NCBI GenBank assembly: GCA_900471815.1
Contig: UICE01000002.1
Span: 446,764-510,763 of the forward strand
Length of the DNA stretch: 64,000 nucleotides
Direction: 5' to 3'
Source of the DNA: Hyphomicrobiales bacterium
GTDB lineage: Bacteria; Pseudomonadota; Alphaproteobacteria; Rhizobiales; Rhizobiaceae
The position numbers and the translations under genes were made by a program. Positions within the stretch are counted from its first letter, which is position 1; each line of letters starts with the position of its first letter. This document shows, in pieces, positions 17,453-26,966 of this stretch. A model generated the notes under the pieces. That model was given only the letters and a program-made list of their open reading frames with translations. It did no database searches and was not told the DNA's origin.

Positions 17453-18202
17453 TCAAGCATTTGGAGTGCCTGGCTTCTCACTTTCAATCACATCGTTCAG
17501 CCGAACGAAACGGAAGCCTTTTTGCTTCAGTGCCAATATGCCTTTTACCACCCCGGCCCCTGCCGCCCGACTCGGCTGATTGATATGGGCGATGATGACA
17601 TCGCCGTCTTTTGCTGCGGAAATCCGCTGCTCCACTTGGCCCGCAAGCAAGGATGCCCCCATGTCGGCATTGAGCGAATATCCTGCAACCCGGTACCCCA
17701 TTTCATGAATGAGTTTCACTGCATCGTCACTATAGCGAGCAGTCGCGTCGCGGTACCAGACAGGCTTTCCGGCGGTGGCGATCTGCATCGCATTTACACC
17801 ACCTTCAATCTCAGATCGTATCGCGGGCAATGATCCGGCGGTCTTCAATCCAAACATCAAAGGTTGGTTATCGATGGCCGGAACATGGTTAAGCCCATGA
17901 TTTTCCAATTCAAAAAGTTCTGGATGCGCCTTCATGATTGCCACCGAAGCAGCATTGCGCTTCAACCATCGGCCAGTAACGAAAATCGTTGCAGCGATCT
18001 TGTTCTCCACCAAAAAGCTGAGAATTCTCTGATCAGTTTGGCCTGAACAGGCGTCAAGAGTGAGCGCGACCTGCGGCGCCGCAGCTCCGCCCTTTGCAAT
18101 GTAAAGTTGTGGCTCGACAAAATGCGGATGGTTGCCCGCATTGGCAGCAGTTGCTGCGAGCGCGATGGAACATGTGACTAGAACTGTGGTGATGAAACGC
18201 AT
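17453..18202 (-). CDS. secreted NodB-fold polysaccharide deacetylase-like protein
   Basis: 249 residues from MRFITTVLVTC; the signal peptide ends around AATAANAG. It has the NodB fold, but motif 1 is TLDACSGQTD rather than the usual TFDDGP, so the metal-binding second Asp is replaced. Motif 2 is kept as HGLNH, and DATARYSDDAV and IIAHINQPS follow. Proteins with the TLDAC motif form a separate branch of the family whose activity is not established; activity on a sugar should not be assumed. It is periplasmic by its signal. It stands 74 bp from the ppdK stop on the same strand, upstream of nothing obviously linked. Confidence 0.8.
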   Translation of the reverse strand: MRFITTVLVTCSIALAATAANAGNHPHFVEPQLYIAKGGAAAPQVALTLDACSGQTDQRILSFLVENKIAATIFVTGRWLKRNAASVAIMKAHPELFELENHGLNHVPAIDNQPLMFGLKTAGSLPAIRSEIEGGVNAMQIATAGKPVWYRDATARYSDDAVKLIHEMGYRVAGYSLNADMGASLLAGQVEQRISAAKDGDVIIAHINQPSRAAGAGVVKGILALKQKGFRFVRLNDVIESEKPGTPNA

Positions 18203-18276
18203 TATATATTGCCGCAAGACGAGAGAACCTGCGGCGAACAGCACTTTGAACTAAGCGGAATTATGGCAATAAGCCT

Positions 18277-20946
18277 TTATTTTCCTTTGGTTTTTGCCGA
18301 TGCCTGCGCCGCGGCAAGCCGGGCAATAGGCACCCGGAACGGTGAACAGGAAACATAGTCCAGTCCTACCTGATCGCAAAAATGGATCGATGCCGGATCG
18401 CCGCCGTGCTCCCCGCAAATTCCAAGTTTTATGTTTGGCCGGGTTGCCCTGCCTTTTTCCGCGGCCAGCTTCACCAGTTCGCCTACGCCATCCACGTCAA
18501 TCGACACAAATGGGTCCTGCTCAATGATACCCTTGAGCTGGTAAGTCATCAGGAACGAAGATGCATCATCGCGGGATATTCCGAACGTCGTCTGGGTCAA
18601 GTCATTGGTTCCAAACGAGAAAAACTCGGCAGCCTCCGCAATTGAATTGGCACGGATCGCGGCTCGTGGCAGTTCGATCATCGTACCCACAAGGTAACTG
18701 ATCTTGATTTCAGTCTCCTTCATCACATCCGCCGCAACCGCATCAATCCGCGCTTTCACAAAATCCAATTCAGCTCGAAGACCGACGAGCGGCACCATGA
18801 TTTCCAGCTCGACCGGTGCGCCAGTCAATTTGGCCGCTTCCACCGCCGCTTCGAATATGGCGCGGGATTGCATCTCGGCAATTTCCGGGTAGGAAATTGC
18901 CAAACGGCAACCGCGATGTCCCAGCATGGGATTGAATTCATGTAAGGATTCTGTTCGCTCCCGTAATTTGTCGGAGCTGATCTTCATGGCTGCCGCGACT
19001 TCGGCGATTTCCTCGTCTGTCTTCGGCAGGAACTCGTGAAGTGGTGGATCAAGCAGGCGAATCGTTACGGGCAGGCCGTGCATAATTTCAAATAACTCAA
19101 TGAAATCAGCGCGTTGCATTGGCAGCAGCTTATCCAGAGCAGCGCGTCGGCCTTTCTCGCTTTCTGCCAAAATCATTTCGCGCATGGCAATAATGCGCTC
19201 GCCTTCAAAGAACATATGCTCCGTTCGGCATAGGCCGATCCCCTCGGCGCCAAAGGAACGCGCCGTACGGGCATCATTGGGAGTTTCGGCATTGGCGCGC
19301 ACTTTCATGCGGCGGGCACCATCTGCCCATTCCATGATCTTGCCAAAATCGCCCGACAATTCAGGTTGAAGCATTGGCACAGCGCCCTTCAAAACCTGAC
19401 CGATTCCCCCGTCAATCGTAATGATATCGCCCTTTTTGAGGGTAACGCCCATAGCGAGCAGTGTCTCGTTTCGATAGTCAACACGAAGCGCCCCAGCGCC
19501 TGAAACGCAGGGTTTCCCCATGCCGCGCGCCACCACGGCAGCATGACTTGTCATGCCGCCGCGTGTGGTCAGAATTGCTTCTGCAGCATGCATGCCGTGA
19601 ATGTCTTCAGGGCTGGTTTCAATACGGACCAGAATGGCCTTGCGGCCCTCTGACTTCAATTGTTCCGCATCTTCCGACGAGAAGACAATCTCACCAGTAG
19701 CCGCGCCAGGCGATGCCGGCAGGCCAGTCCCGATAACTTCGCGCTTAGCCTTTGGGTCGATTGTCGGGTGCAGCAATTGATCCAAAGATGCAGGCTCAAT
19801 GCGCAAAACAGCCTCATCGCGGGATATCAAACCCTCATCCGCCATCTCAACTGCAATCTTCAGCGCAGCCTTGGCGGTGCGCTTGCCGGATCGGGTCTGC
19901 AACATCCACAATTTACCATTTTCAATAGTAAATTCAAGGTCTTGCATGTCCGTGTAGTGTTTCTCAAGCTTGTCCGAAACAGCGCAGAATTCGGCAAATG
20001 CTGCCGGCATGATCTTTTCCAGCGAAGGTTTGTCAGAACCCGCAGCGATGCGTGCTTCCTCGGTAATATTTTGCGGGGTGCGGATACCTGCCACGACATC
20101 TTCGCCCTGTGCATTAACCAGGAATTCGCCGTAGAGCTTCTTTTCGCCCGTAGACGGATTGCGCGTGAAGGCTACGCCAGTAGCAGATTTATCGCCCATA
20201 TTGCCAAATACCATGGCTTGGACGCTGACAGCCGTACCCCAGCTTTCAGGTATGTTATGCAAACGCCGGTAGGTGACGGCCCGCGCATTCATCCAGCTTG
20301 AAAAGACCGCGCCAATAGCGCCCCAAAGCTGCTGTTCAGGGTCTTGAGGAAAAGGCTCTTCCAGCTCTTCCTCGATCGTGGCCTTGTACTGCGCAACGAC
20401 ATTTTTCCAATCGTCGGCAGTCAGCGCAGTGTCGACATCGTGGCCCAAATTGGCCTTGGCATCCTCGAGTATCTCTTCAAAAACTGAATGATCCAGCCCC
20501 ATGACAACATCAGAATACATCTGAATAAAGCGGCGATAGCTGTCATAGGCAAACCTTGGGTCGCCTGTTTCCTGGGCAATTGCTTCCACGGTTTCGTCAT
20601 TGAGCCCGAGATTAAGGACCGTATCCATCATTCCAGGCATGGAGGCGCGTGAGCCGGAACGCACTGAAACCAGAAGCGGCTTCTTGCTGTCCCCAATGGT
20701 ACGACCGGTTACACTGGCAATATGCTCCAGCGCCTGTCCGACTTCCTTGGCAAGCGTGTCTGGATAGCTGCGCTCATGCTCATAGAACCAGCTGCAAACT
20801 TCCGAAGTGATTGTAAATCCGGGGGGAACCGGCAAGCCTAGCGAACACATTTCGGCAAGGTTTGCGCCTTTTCCTCCGAGAAGATTGCGATCTCCCGCCG
20901 AACCTTCCGCCTTGCCATCCCCAAAAGTATAAACCCATTTTACCAT
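18277..20946 (-). CDS. ppdK: pyruvate, phosphate dikinase
   Basis: 889 residues, the standard bacterial PPDK length. It interconverts pyruvate, ATP and Pi with PEP, AMP and PPi. The N-terminal nucleotide-binding domain has LLGGKGANLAEM and SVRSGSRASMPGMMDTVLNL. The central phosphohistidine domain has GGMTSHAAVVARGMGKPCVSG. The C-terminal PEP-binding barrel has GIGLCRTEHMFF, HGLPVTIRLLDPPLHEF, SFGTNDLTQTTFG and LGICGEHGGDPAS. GGGAGGC precedes the ATG. It lies next to smc on the same strand with a 146-bp gap. Confidence 0.97.
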   Translation of the reverse strand: MVKWVYTFGDGKAEGSAGDRNLLGGKGANLAEMCSLGLPVPPGFTITSEVCSWFYEHERSYPDTLAKEVGQALEHIASVTGRTIGDSKKPLLVSVRSGSRASMPGMMDTVLNLGLNDETVEAIAQETGDPRFAYDSYRRFIQMYSDVVMGLDHSVFEEILEDAKANLGHDVDTALTADDWKNVVAQYKATIEEELEEPFPQDPEQQLWGAIGAVFSSWMNARAVTYRRLHNIPESWGTAVSVQAMVFGNMGDKSATGVAFTRNPSTGEKKLYGEFLVNAQGEDVVAGIRTPQNITEEARIAAGSDKPSLEKIMPAAFAEFCAVSDKLEKHYTDMQDLEFTIENGKLWMLQTRSGKRTAKAALKIAVEMADEGLISRDEAVLRIEPASLDQLLHPTIDPKAKREVIGTGLPASPGAATGEIVFSSEDAEQLKSEGRKAILVRIETSPEDIHGMHAAEAILTTRGGMTSHAAVVARGMGKPCVSGAGALRVDYRNETLLAMGVTLKKGDIITIDGGIGQVLKGAVPMLQPELSGDFGKIMEWADGARRMKVRANAETPNDARTARSFGAEGIGLCRTEHMFFEGERIIAMREMILAESEKGRRAALDKLLPMQRADFIELFEIMHGLPVTIRLLDPPLHEFLPKTDEEIAEVAAAMKISSDKLRERTESLHEFNPMLGHRGCRLAISYPEIAEMQSRAIFEAAVEAAKLTGAPVELEIMVPLVGLRAELDFVKARIDAVAADVMKETEIKISYLVGTMIELPRAAIRANSIAEAAEFFSFGTNDLTQTTFGISRDDASSFLMTYQLKGIIEQDPFVSIDVDGVGELVKLAAEKGRATRPNIKLGICGEHGGDPASIHFCDQVGLDYVSCSPFRVPIARLAAAQASAKTKGK

Positions 20947-21092
20947 TGCAGCCTCCCATGCCGCTAACGCTTCATTGAGGTCTACGCGATGAATGCGGAA
21001 ATCGCCAGCGCCAAATGCTGCATTGCAGCATTCAAATCGATTAGCAGGGTAAATCCGCGTTAAGTCTTGAAATGTTTGGTCATTTACGCAGC

Positions 21093-24000
21093 TTAGCTTG
21101 CTTCCCGCAACTGCTCTGCAGTCTGAAGATCGACTGAAACCAGTTGGCTAACGCCTTGCTCTGCCATCGTCACCCCGAACAACCGGTTCATGCGGGCCAT
21201 GGTGATCGGATTGTGGGTGATGACCACAAAACGAGTATCGGTCGACGCCGCCATTTCATCCATCAGATTACAGAAACGCTCGACATTATGGTCGTCGAGC
21301 GGTGCATCAACCTCATCCAGCACACAGATTGGAGCTGGGTTCGTCAAAAATACCGCGAAGATCAAAGCCATGGCTGTCAGCGCCTGTTCGCCACCAGATA
21401 GAAGCGTCATCGTTTGCGGCTTCTTTCCTGGGGGCCGAGCAAGAATTTCGAGCCCAGCTTCCAGCGGATCATCAGACTCGATGAGTTGCAATTCCGCTGT
21501 TCCACCACCGAAAAGATGGGTGAAAAGCCGCTTGAACTGCACATTGACCACTTCAAATGCTGCCAAAAGACGCTCCCGTCCTTCGCGATTTAGGCTCTGG
21601 ATGGCCTGGCGCAGCTTCTTTACGGCCTCGATAATATCTTCGCGCTCATTGATGATTGCTTCAAGCCGAACAGACAGTTCTTCCTGTTCTTCTTCGGCTC
21701 GCAAGTTCACGGCGCCCAATCGTTCGCGTTCGATTTTCAACCGCTCAAGATTGCGTTCGGTCACGTCGACGTCGGGCAGCGGGTCGTCTGGACCAAGCCC
21801 AGTCAATTTCATCGCCTCGTGCGGTGCGCAATTGAGCGCTTCGAAAATGCGCGCTTCCGTGTCCTTACGGCGCTCCTGTGCCGCTGACAGACGTTCTTCA
21901 GCCCGCGCCCTGCCTTCCCGAGCAGTGGCCAGCGACTGGATGGCTTCTGTTGCGGCCCGGTCAAGTTCCTGCTGTCTGGCCTCCGCTACAGCCAGTTTAT
22001 CGCCCGCGCTTTTACGCAGCTCTTCGGCTTCGGAGAGTTGCGAAAGCAGAGCGCGGTTACGCTCGGCGATTTCTTCGGGTGCATCGGCAAGATTGGCGGC
22101 TTCCCGCTCCGCTTCCAGACGCCGCTCCCCAAGCGACTTTATCTGACGATCTGCATTCTCCGCGCGGGTAATCCAGCTTTTACGCTCAAGCCCGATCGAC
22201 TCGAGGCGGCGTATCCGGGCTTCCGCTTCACGTCTTAGCCCATCATAAATGGCGCGGGTTTCCGCAAGAGTTGCACGGTCCAGCGTAACCTCGGCGGTTA
22301 ACGCAGCAAGACGGCGATTCAACTCTTCGACATCAGCGGCATTCTCAAGACGCATCTGCGTTTCGACCAACTGTTCCTGTGTCTCTTCAAGCGTTTCGCT
22401 CAGGCGGGACTTCCCTTCATCAAGTGCGGCACGCCGGCTGAACAGCTGGCCCGAAGCTCGCTCTGCCGCCGCCAAGGCCTCACGCGCATCATTCAAAGAC
22501 CGTTGCGTGGAACGCCAGTGGTCGCGGGTAGTGCGTTCATTCTCAACGGCATCACGGACAGCTTTTTCTGCTTCGGCGATAGCCGATTCAGCAACGCGCA
22601 ACTGCTTTGTCGCTTCAACAACCTCAAGATCAAGCTCTGCCAGCCGATTTTTCTGCGCCAGTCGTTGAGCTGCCGGTGTAGGAGCGTCGGCGCTTGCCGT
22701 ATATCCGTCCCAGCGCCATAGATCGCCGGAAGGGCTGACAAGCCGCTGTCCCGGTTTTAATTGCGCCTGCAGCCGCCCCCCGCCTGTTTCATCGACAAGC
22801 CCGATCTGGGCAAGTCTACGGGCCAATTGCCTTGGTGCACGAACAACTTCAGCCAACGACCTGACCCCTGCCGGTAGCGCTGGATCGTCTATTGTTGTTG
22901 CAATTTCGCCCCAGAAAACAGGTGCGGAAATATCAATCGGGGCGTCCAGATCTTCACCAAGCGCTGCCCCAAGTGCTGTTTCGTAGCCCTTTTCGACTTT
23001 GATGGCCTCCACAATCGCTGGAAACAGGTCGGAAGCCGCTGCATTGATCATCTTGGCCAAAGTATTGGCTTCAGTTTCGGCGCGTCCTAGATTGCTGCGT
23101 GCTTCTTGCAAAGGTTGCCGCAACGTCGCTTCCTTTTGGCGCGCTGTCTCTACCGCTGCTTCTGAAGCAAATGTCGCCTCCTCAGCCTGAGCAAAAATCG
23201 CTTCCGCTTCTTCGACAAGTCTTTGCTTTTCAACCGGGTCAGCCAAGGTTGAAATTTGCGTCGCAACAGAATTTAGCTCCTGCTCGACATCACCTACTTG
23301 CCGCAAAAGACGGTCACGGCGCTCGGTTATTTCGCGCAGGTTGCGTTCAATCTGCGCCCTCTCCGCTGCAGCCTCAGCGCGCTCGGCAGTAATTTTTGCG
23401 AGCGCTGCTTCACTTTCCTTAAGCTTTGCTTCAGCACGTTCAAAATCGGCCCGCGTTTGCAGTTCACGCGTTCCAGCATTGGCATTTTCGTCGGTGAGCG
23501 ACTGCTCTTCCGTGATGAGGCGCTCCAGCACGTCATCATTGTCGCTTATCATCTGCTCTTCACGAGCAATGTCAGCAGTGAATTGCTGTAGTCGCTTCTC
23601 AATTTCTGTCTGGCGGGCACGAATGCGCTCACCTTCCTCTTGTAATTGTGATCTGGCGATTGTCAGGCGCTGCAGTATAGCGGCCGCCTTTGCCTCTGCT
23701 TCACGCAGATCAGGGAGATGATGAGCGCCGATAGCCTGCTCTTTGGCAGCATTCATCTGGCGCTGCGCTTGTTCACCAACGCCGGATGTTGCGACGGCCA
23801 AAGCTGATTGCGCTTCGCCTTCCTGAGTTTTAGCGACAGACCATTTCAGGTGCAGCAAAATTGCTTCAGAACGTCTTATATCGGCTGAAAGGCTCTTGAA
23901 GCGGTTTGCTTGGCGCGATTGCCGCCTCAAGCTTTCAATCTGCGTCTCAAGCTCGCCAACAACATCTTCCAGACGCTCAAGGTTCTGCTCCGCAGCCCGC

Positions 24001-24551
24001 AAGCGCAATTCTGCTTCGTGACGACGCGTATGCAGGCCGGAAATGCCTGCGGCTTCTTCCAATAGCGCGCGCCGCGCCTGAGGCTTGGCTTGGATCAGTT
24101 CACCGATACGACCCTGCCCCACCATGGAGGGCGAACGCGCACCAGTCGACTGATCTGCGAACAGCAGTTGCACATCCTTGGCACGGGCATCCTTGCCGTT
24201 AATGCGATAGACAGATCCGGCCTCGCGCTCGATACGGCGTGAAACCTGTAGTTCGTCTGCATTATTGAAAGCCGAGGGTGCAGTACGGTCTTGATTATCG
24301 AGGAAAAGCGTTACTTCAGCTGTATTGCGCGAAGGCCTCGTCCCCGATCCCGAAAAAATGACATCATCCATGCCGGAGGCGCGCATATTCTTATATGAGC
24401 TTTCGCCCATAACCCAGCGCAGCGCCTCGACGAGATTGGATTTGCCGCAGCCATTGGGGCCGACAACACCGGTCAGCCCGCTTTCAATGACGAATTCGGC
24501 AGGCTCAACGAAAGACTTGAAACCCAGGAGGCGGAGTTTGGTAAAGCGCAT
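21093..24551 (-). CDS. smc: chromosome partition protein SMC
   Basis: 1152 residues, close to the normal SMC length. The N-terminal half-ATPase has GVVGPNGCGKSNLVEALRWV. Two long coiled coils (about 170-500 and 670-1000, rich in Glu, Ala, Arg and Leu) flank a hinge with FPAIVEAIKVEKGYETALGAALG. The C-terminal half-ATPase carries the signature LLSGGEQALTAMALIFAVF and Walker B ICVLDEVDAPLDD. It condenses and helps segregate chromosomes, working with ScpA and ScpB. It stands downstream of the DsbA-like gene with an 81-bp gap. In Rhizobiales smc near a thioredoxin-fold protein and DUF721 is a familiar order. Confidence 0.97.
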   Translation of the reverse strand: MRFTKLRLLGFKSFVEPAEFVIESGLTGVVGPNGCGKSNLVEALRWVMGESSYKNMRASGMDDVIFSGSGTRPSRNTAEVTLFLDNQDRTAPSAFNNADELQVSRRIEREAGSVYRINGKDARAKDVQLLFADQSTGARSPSMVGQGRIGELIQAKPQARRALLEEAAGISGLHTRRHEAELRLRAAEQNLERLEDVVGELETQIESLRRQSRQANRFKSLSADIRRSEAILLHLKWSVAKTQEGEAQSALAVATSGVGEQAQRQMNAAKEQAIGAHHLPDLREAEAKAAAILQRLTIARSQLQEEGERIRARQTEIEKRLQQFTADIAREEQMISDNDDVLERLITEEQSLTDENANAGTRELQTRADFERAEAKLKESEAALAKITAERAEAAAERAQIERNLREITERRDRLLRQVGDVEQELNSVATQISTLADPVEKQRLVEEAEAIFAQAEEATFASEAAVETARQKEATLRQPLQEARSNLGRAETEANTLAKMINAAASDLFPAIVEAIKVEKGYETALGAALGEDLDAPIDISAPVFWGEIATTIDDPALPAGVRSLAEVVRAPRQLARRLAQIGLVDETGGGRLQAQLKPGQRLVSPSGDLWRWDGYTASADAPTPAAQRLAQKNRLAELDLEVVEATKQLRVAESAIAEAEKAVRDAVENERTTRDHWRSTQRSLNDAREALAAAERASGQLFSRRAALDEGKSRLSETLEETQEQLVETQMRLENAADVEELNRRLAALTAEVTLDRATLAETRAIYDGLRREAEARIRRLESIGLERKSWITRAENADRQIKSLGERRLEAEREAANLADAPEEIAERNRALLSQLSEAEELRKSAGDKLAVAEARQQELDRAATEAIQSLATAREGRARAEERLSAAQERRKDTEARIFEALNCAPHEAMKLTGLGPDDPLPDVDVTERNLERLKIERERLGAVNLRAEEEQEELSVRLEAIINEREDIIEAVKKLRQAIQSLNREGRERLLAAFEVVNVQFKRLFTHLFGGGTAELQLIESDDPLEAGLEILARPPGKKPQTMTLLSGGEQALTAMALIFAVFLTNPAPICVLDEVDAPLDDHNVERFCNLMDEMAASTDTRFVVITHNPITMARMNRLFGVTMAEQGVSQLVSVDLQTAEQLREAS

Positions 24552-24632
24552 CAGAGGCCCTTTCCAAAAACGATGCCCAGAATCGAAACGGCGGACGCAA
24601 TTTCGCGCCCGCCGGAAATTTGATCGCGGGTA

Positions 24633-25319
24633 TTAGAGCAGGCCGTCAATGATCGCTGACATTTCGTCAACCGATAGGGCTCCCGAATACTTGGCACCAT
24701 TGATAAAAAAGGTTGGAGTTGAATCCACACCGAATTCTTTGGCACCGCGCTCACGCACAGCATTCACATCATCCAGAAGCTTTTGGTTCGTCAAGCAAGC
24801 TTTGAATGACTCCTGTGTAAAACCGGCCAATTTGGAGATTTGAAGCAGTGGTTCCTCGGCATTTGCTGCCGCAGCCCACTGTTCCTGCTGTTTGAACAAC
24901 ACTTCTACCATTGGATAGTAGCGATCTTCCGGTGCGCAACGTGCCAGCATAAAGGCTGCAGCAGCGCGCGGATCAAACGGAAATTCGCGCAGAATCAACT
25001 TGGCCTTGCCGGTATCAATGTACTTTTCCTTGATAGTCGGCAGAGTGGTGGTGGAGAAATGCGCGCAATGTGGGCAAGTCATCGAAGCATATTCGATGAT
25101 TGTTACGGGCGCATCGGCCTTGCCGAGAACCATGTCCTTCAAACCGCTTGCTGCAACAAGCTTGGCCTCGTCTACCTTACCCGTCGAGGCTGGTACTTTT
25201 ACGTCCTTGGGTGCCGCAGCTTCCTGCGCCCACGCGCCCGTACCCGCCGTTAAAGCAATGGCTGCTGTAGAAATAGCCGCAAGGCCCAGGATTTTTCTGC
25301 GATTCAACAATTCAGTCAT
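24633..25319 (-). CDS. DsbA-family periplasmic thiol-disulfide protein
   Basis: 228 residues from MTELLNRRKIL; longer frame rejected because this start gives a clean signal sequence ending AWAQEAAA. The thioredoxin-fold DSBA-like domain has the active site MTCPHCAHFS near residue 82, a cis-Pro in DSTPTFFING, and the helical insert RCAPEDRYYPMVEVLFKQQ. It is expected to oxidise or isomerise disulfides in periplasmic proteins. No DsbB partner is nearby. It sits between a DUF721 gene and smc, all on the minus strand. Confidence 0.9.
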   Translation of the reverse strand: MTELLNRRKILGLAAISTAAIALTAGTGAWAQEAAAPKDVKVPASTGKVDEAKLVAASGLKDMVLGKADAPVTIIEYASMTCPHCAHFSTTTLPTIKEKYIDTGKAKLILREFPFDPRAAAAFMLARCAPEDRYYPMVEVLFKQQEQWAAAANAEEPLLQISKLAGFTQESFKACLTNQKLLDDVNAVRERGAKEFGVDSTPTFFINGAKYSGALSVDEMSAIIDGLL

Positions 25320-25449
25320 CAGGGTCACCAGTCTCCGGCGTTGATCATGCATTACAAAGTATTGCAGCGTTAAAGCTCGATGGCAGTCTCTTTAAGGCAG
25401 CTTTACCATTCTGTCTTTGAATTTTTCGTGATGAGAATGCAATCCCGTC

Positions 25450-25950
25450 TCAACGTCTGTTCTTTTCAGCATGAATGCTTTGACCAAGTTTTTGCAGCGC
25501 TTCGCGGAGATTTTCATCCTCAATATTCTCCACCGAATGACTGATCTTGGCGCGCGTAGTAGCATCAACAGGAGGAAGCTCACGGGGCTTTACAATAGGC
25601 AGTGCCACAGGCTTTTGCTCAATTTTGATACGTCCGACTGCTGCAAAGCCGAGAAAGGCGTTGACGCGGCTGATAATCTCACCGGTTTCATGGCTCATCC
25701 GCATCGCCGTAAAACCCTGGCAAGCAATAATCAACGTTGCAGGCTGGAACGGATCATCCTCATGCGCCCTACGGGGCCAGAGCAGCTTTAGCGGGCGTGA
25801 TTGTTGGCCGAGATCTGGTCCAACGACTTCTTCCCATGACTGCACGAGTTCTATGGTGATCCCGGCGCGCTTGCGAAGGACAGGATCAAGAATGCCTGCT
25901 GCAGGATCGGCAAGGGGCCGAAAACCCTTTTTGCTGCGATCATTAGTCAT
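25450..25950 (-). CDS. DUF721 protein
   Basis: 166 residues. The N-terminal two thirds match DUF721 (DciA-related): DPVLRKRAGITIELVQSWEEVVGPDL, with LIIACQGFTAMRMSHETGEIISRVNAFLG. A Pro-rich linker (PIVKPRELPPVD) leads to a short helical tail ending NRR. DciA-like proteins help load the replicative helicase in many bacteria that lack DnaC; whether this family member does so is inference. It is 24 bp downstream of the epimerase gene on the same strand. Confidence 0.85.
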   Translation of the reverse strand: MTNDRSKKGFRPLADPAAGILDPVLRKRAGITIELVQSWEEVVGPDLGQQSRPLKLLWPRRAHEDDPFQPATLIIACQGFTAMRMSHETGEIISRVNAFLGFAAVGRIKIEQKPVALPIVKPRELPPVDATTRAKISHSVENIEDENLREALQKLGQSIHAEKNRR

Positions 25951-25974
25951 GAAAACAAGTCATATACGAATAAT

Positions 25975-26949
25975 TCATCGGCCATTATAGCCGCGAAACC
26001 ACTCAACGAACAATGGAAGGCCATCCTCAAGCGCCATGGTGGGCGCAAATCCAAGATCACGCGAGGCCAATTCAATGTCGGCATAGGTGCGGACCACGTC
26101 GGCAGCGGGCATCGATTCGAATTTCTTGATAGCTTCCCGGCCACAAGCCTGCTCGATGATTTCTATGAAGCGCATAAGCGCAACAGGCTTGTTATTACCC
26201 AAATTATAGATGGGCGCGGTTTCATTCGGGTGAGATAATATCCGGCGGACAGCGCCACATACACCATTGACGATATCATCAATGAACGTGAAGTCGCGCT
26301 CCATATTGCCGTGATTATAAACTTTGATCGGCTCTCCCCGCAAAATTGCGTCGGTAAAGAGCCATGGGGCCATGTCAGGTCGGCCATAGGGCCCATAGAC
26401 CGTAAAGAAGCGCAGTCCGGTCGAATTTACATTGTGGACACGTTTATAGGAGTGAGCGAGAAGCTCCGCCGAGCGCTTGGTGGCCGCGTAGACAGAAACC
26501 GGTTGGTCAACGGGATCATTTTCAGCAAACGGTACCTTTTTGTTCGCGCCGTACACCGACGACGAACTGGCATAGACAATGGGCGGGCATTTGGTCATTT
26601 TGCGGGCTTGTTCAAAGATAGTCACCTGGCCCTGAACATTCGCATCGACGTAAACTGCCGGATTTTCAACCGAATAGCGCACCCCGGCCTGCGCAGCCAG
26701 ATGTACTATGATATCCGCGTCAAGATCATGGGCTATCGCTGAAGCCAGCTCTTGCGGGTTGGCAATATTAGCCTGTACAAACCGATTACCCTGCCTGCCC
26801 TGTAGAACAGAAAGACGGGTCTCTTTGAGCGCAACAGGGTAATAATCATTGAGATTGTCGATCGCGAGAACGTCAAATCCCTCACTTACGAGACGGCTCG
26901 CCACGTGAAATCCGATAAACCCCGCCGCACCCGTTACAATTGCCTTCAT
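25975..26949 (-). CDS. UDP-glucuronate 4-epimerase-like SDR enzyme
   Basis: 324 residues of the extended SDR family. The N-terminus MKAIVTGAAGFIGFHVASRL binds NAD. VHLAAQAGVRYSVENP, SSSSVYGANKKVPF and YAATKRSAELLAH (the Tyr-x-x-x-Lys pair) and TGLRFFTVYGPYGRPDMA identify the UDP-glucuronate 4-epimerase group (LspL type), which makes UDP-galacturonate for surface polysaccharides. It follows the O-antigen-ligase-like gene by 17 bp, so the two are likely one transcript. Together they form a small polysaccharide islet. Confidence 0.9.
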   Translation of the reverse strand: MKAIVTGAAGFIGFHVASRLVSEGFDVLAIDNLNDYYPVALKETRLSVLQGRQGNRFVQANIANPQELASAIAHDLDADIIVHLAAQAGVRYSVENPAVYVDANVQGQVTIFEQARKMTKCPPIVYASSSSVYGANKKVPFAENDPVDQPVSVYAATKRSAELLAHSYKRVHNVNSTGLRFFTVYGPYGRPDMAPWLFTDAILRGEPIKVYNHGNMERDFTFIDDIVNGVCGAVRRILSHPNETAPIYNLGNNKPVALMRFIEIIEQACGREAIKKFESMPAADVVRTYADIELASRDLGFAPTMALEDGLPLFVEWFRGYNGR

Positions 26950-26966
26950 TTAATAGATTTTCTCAC

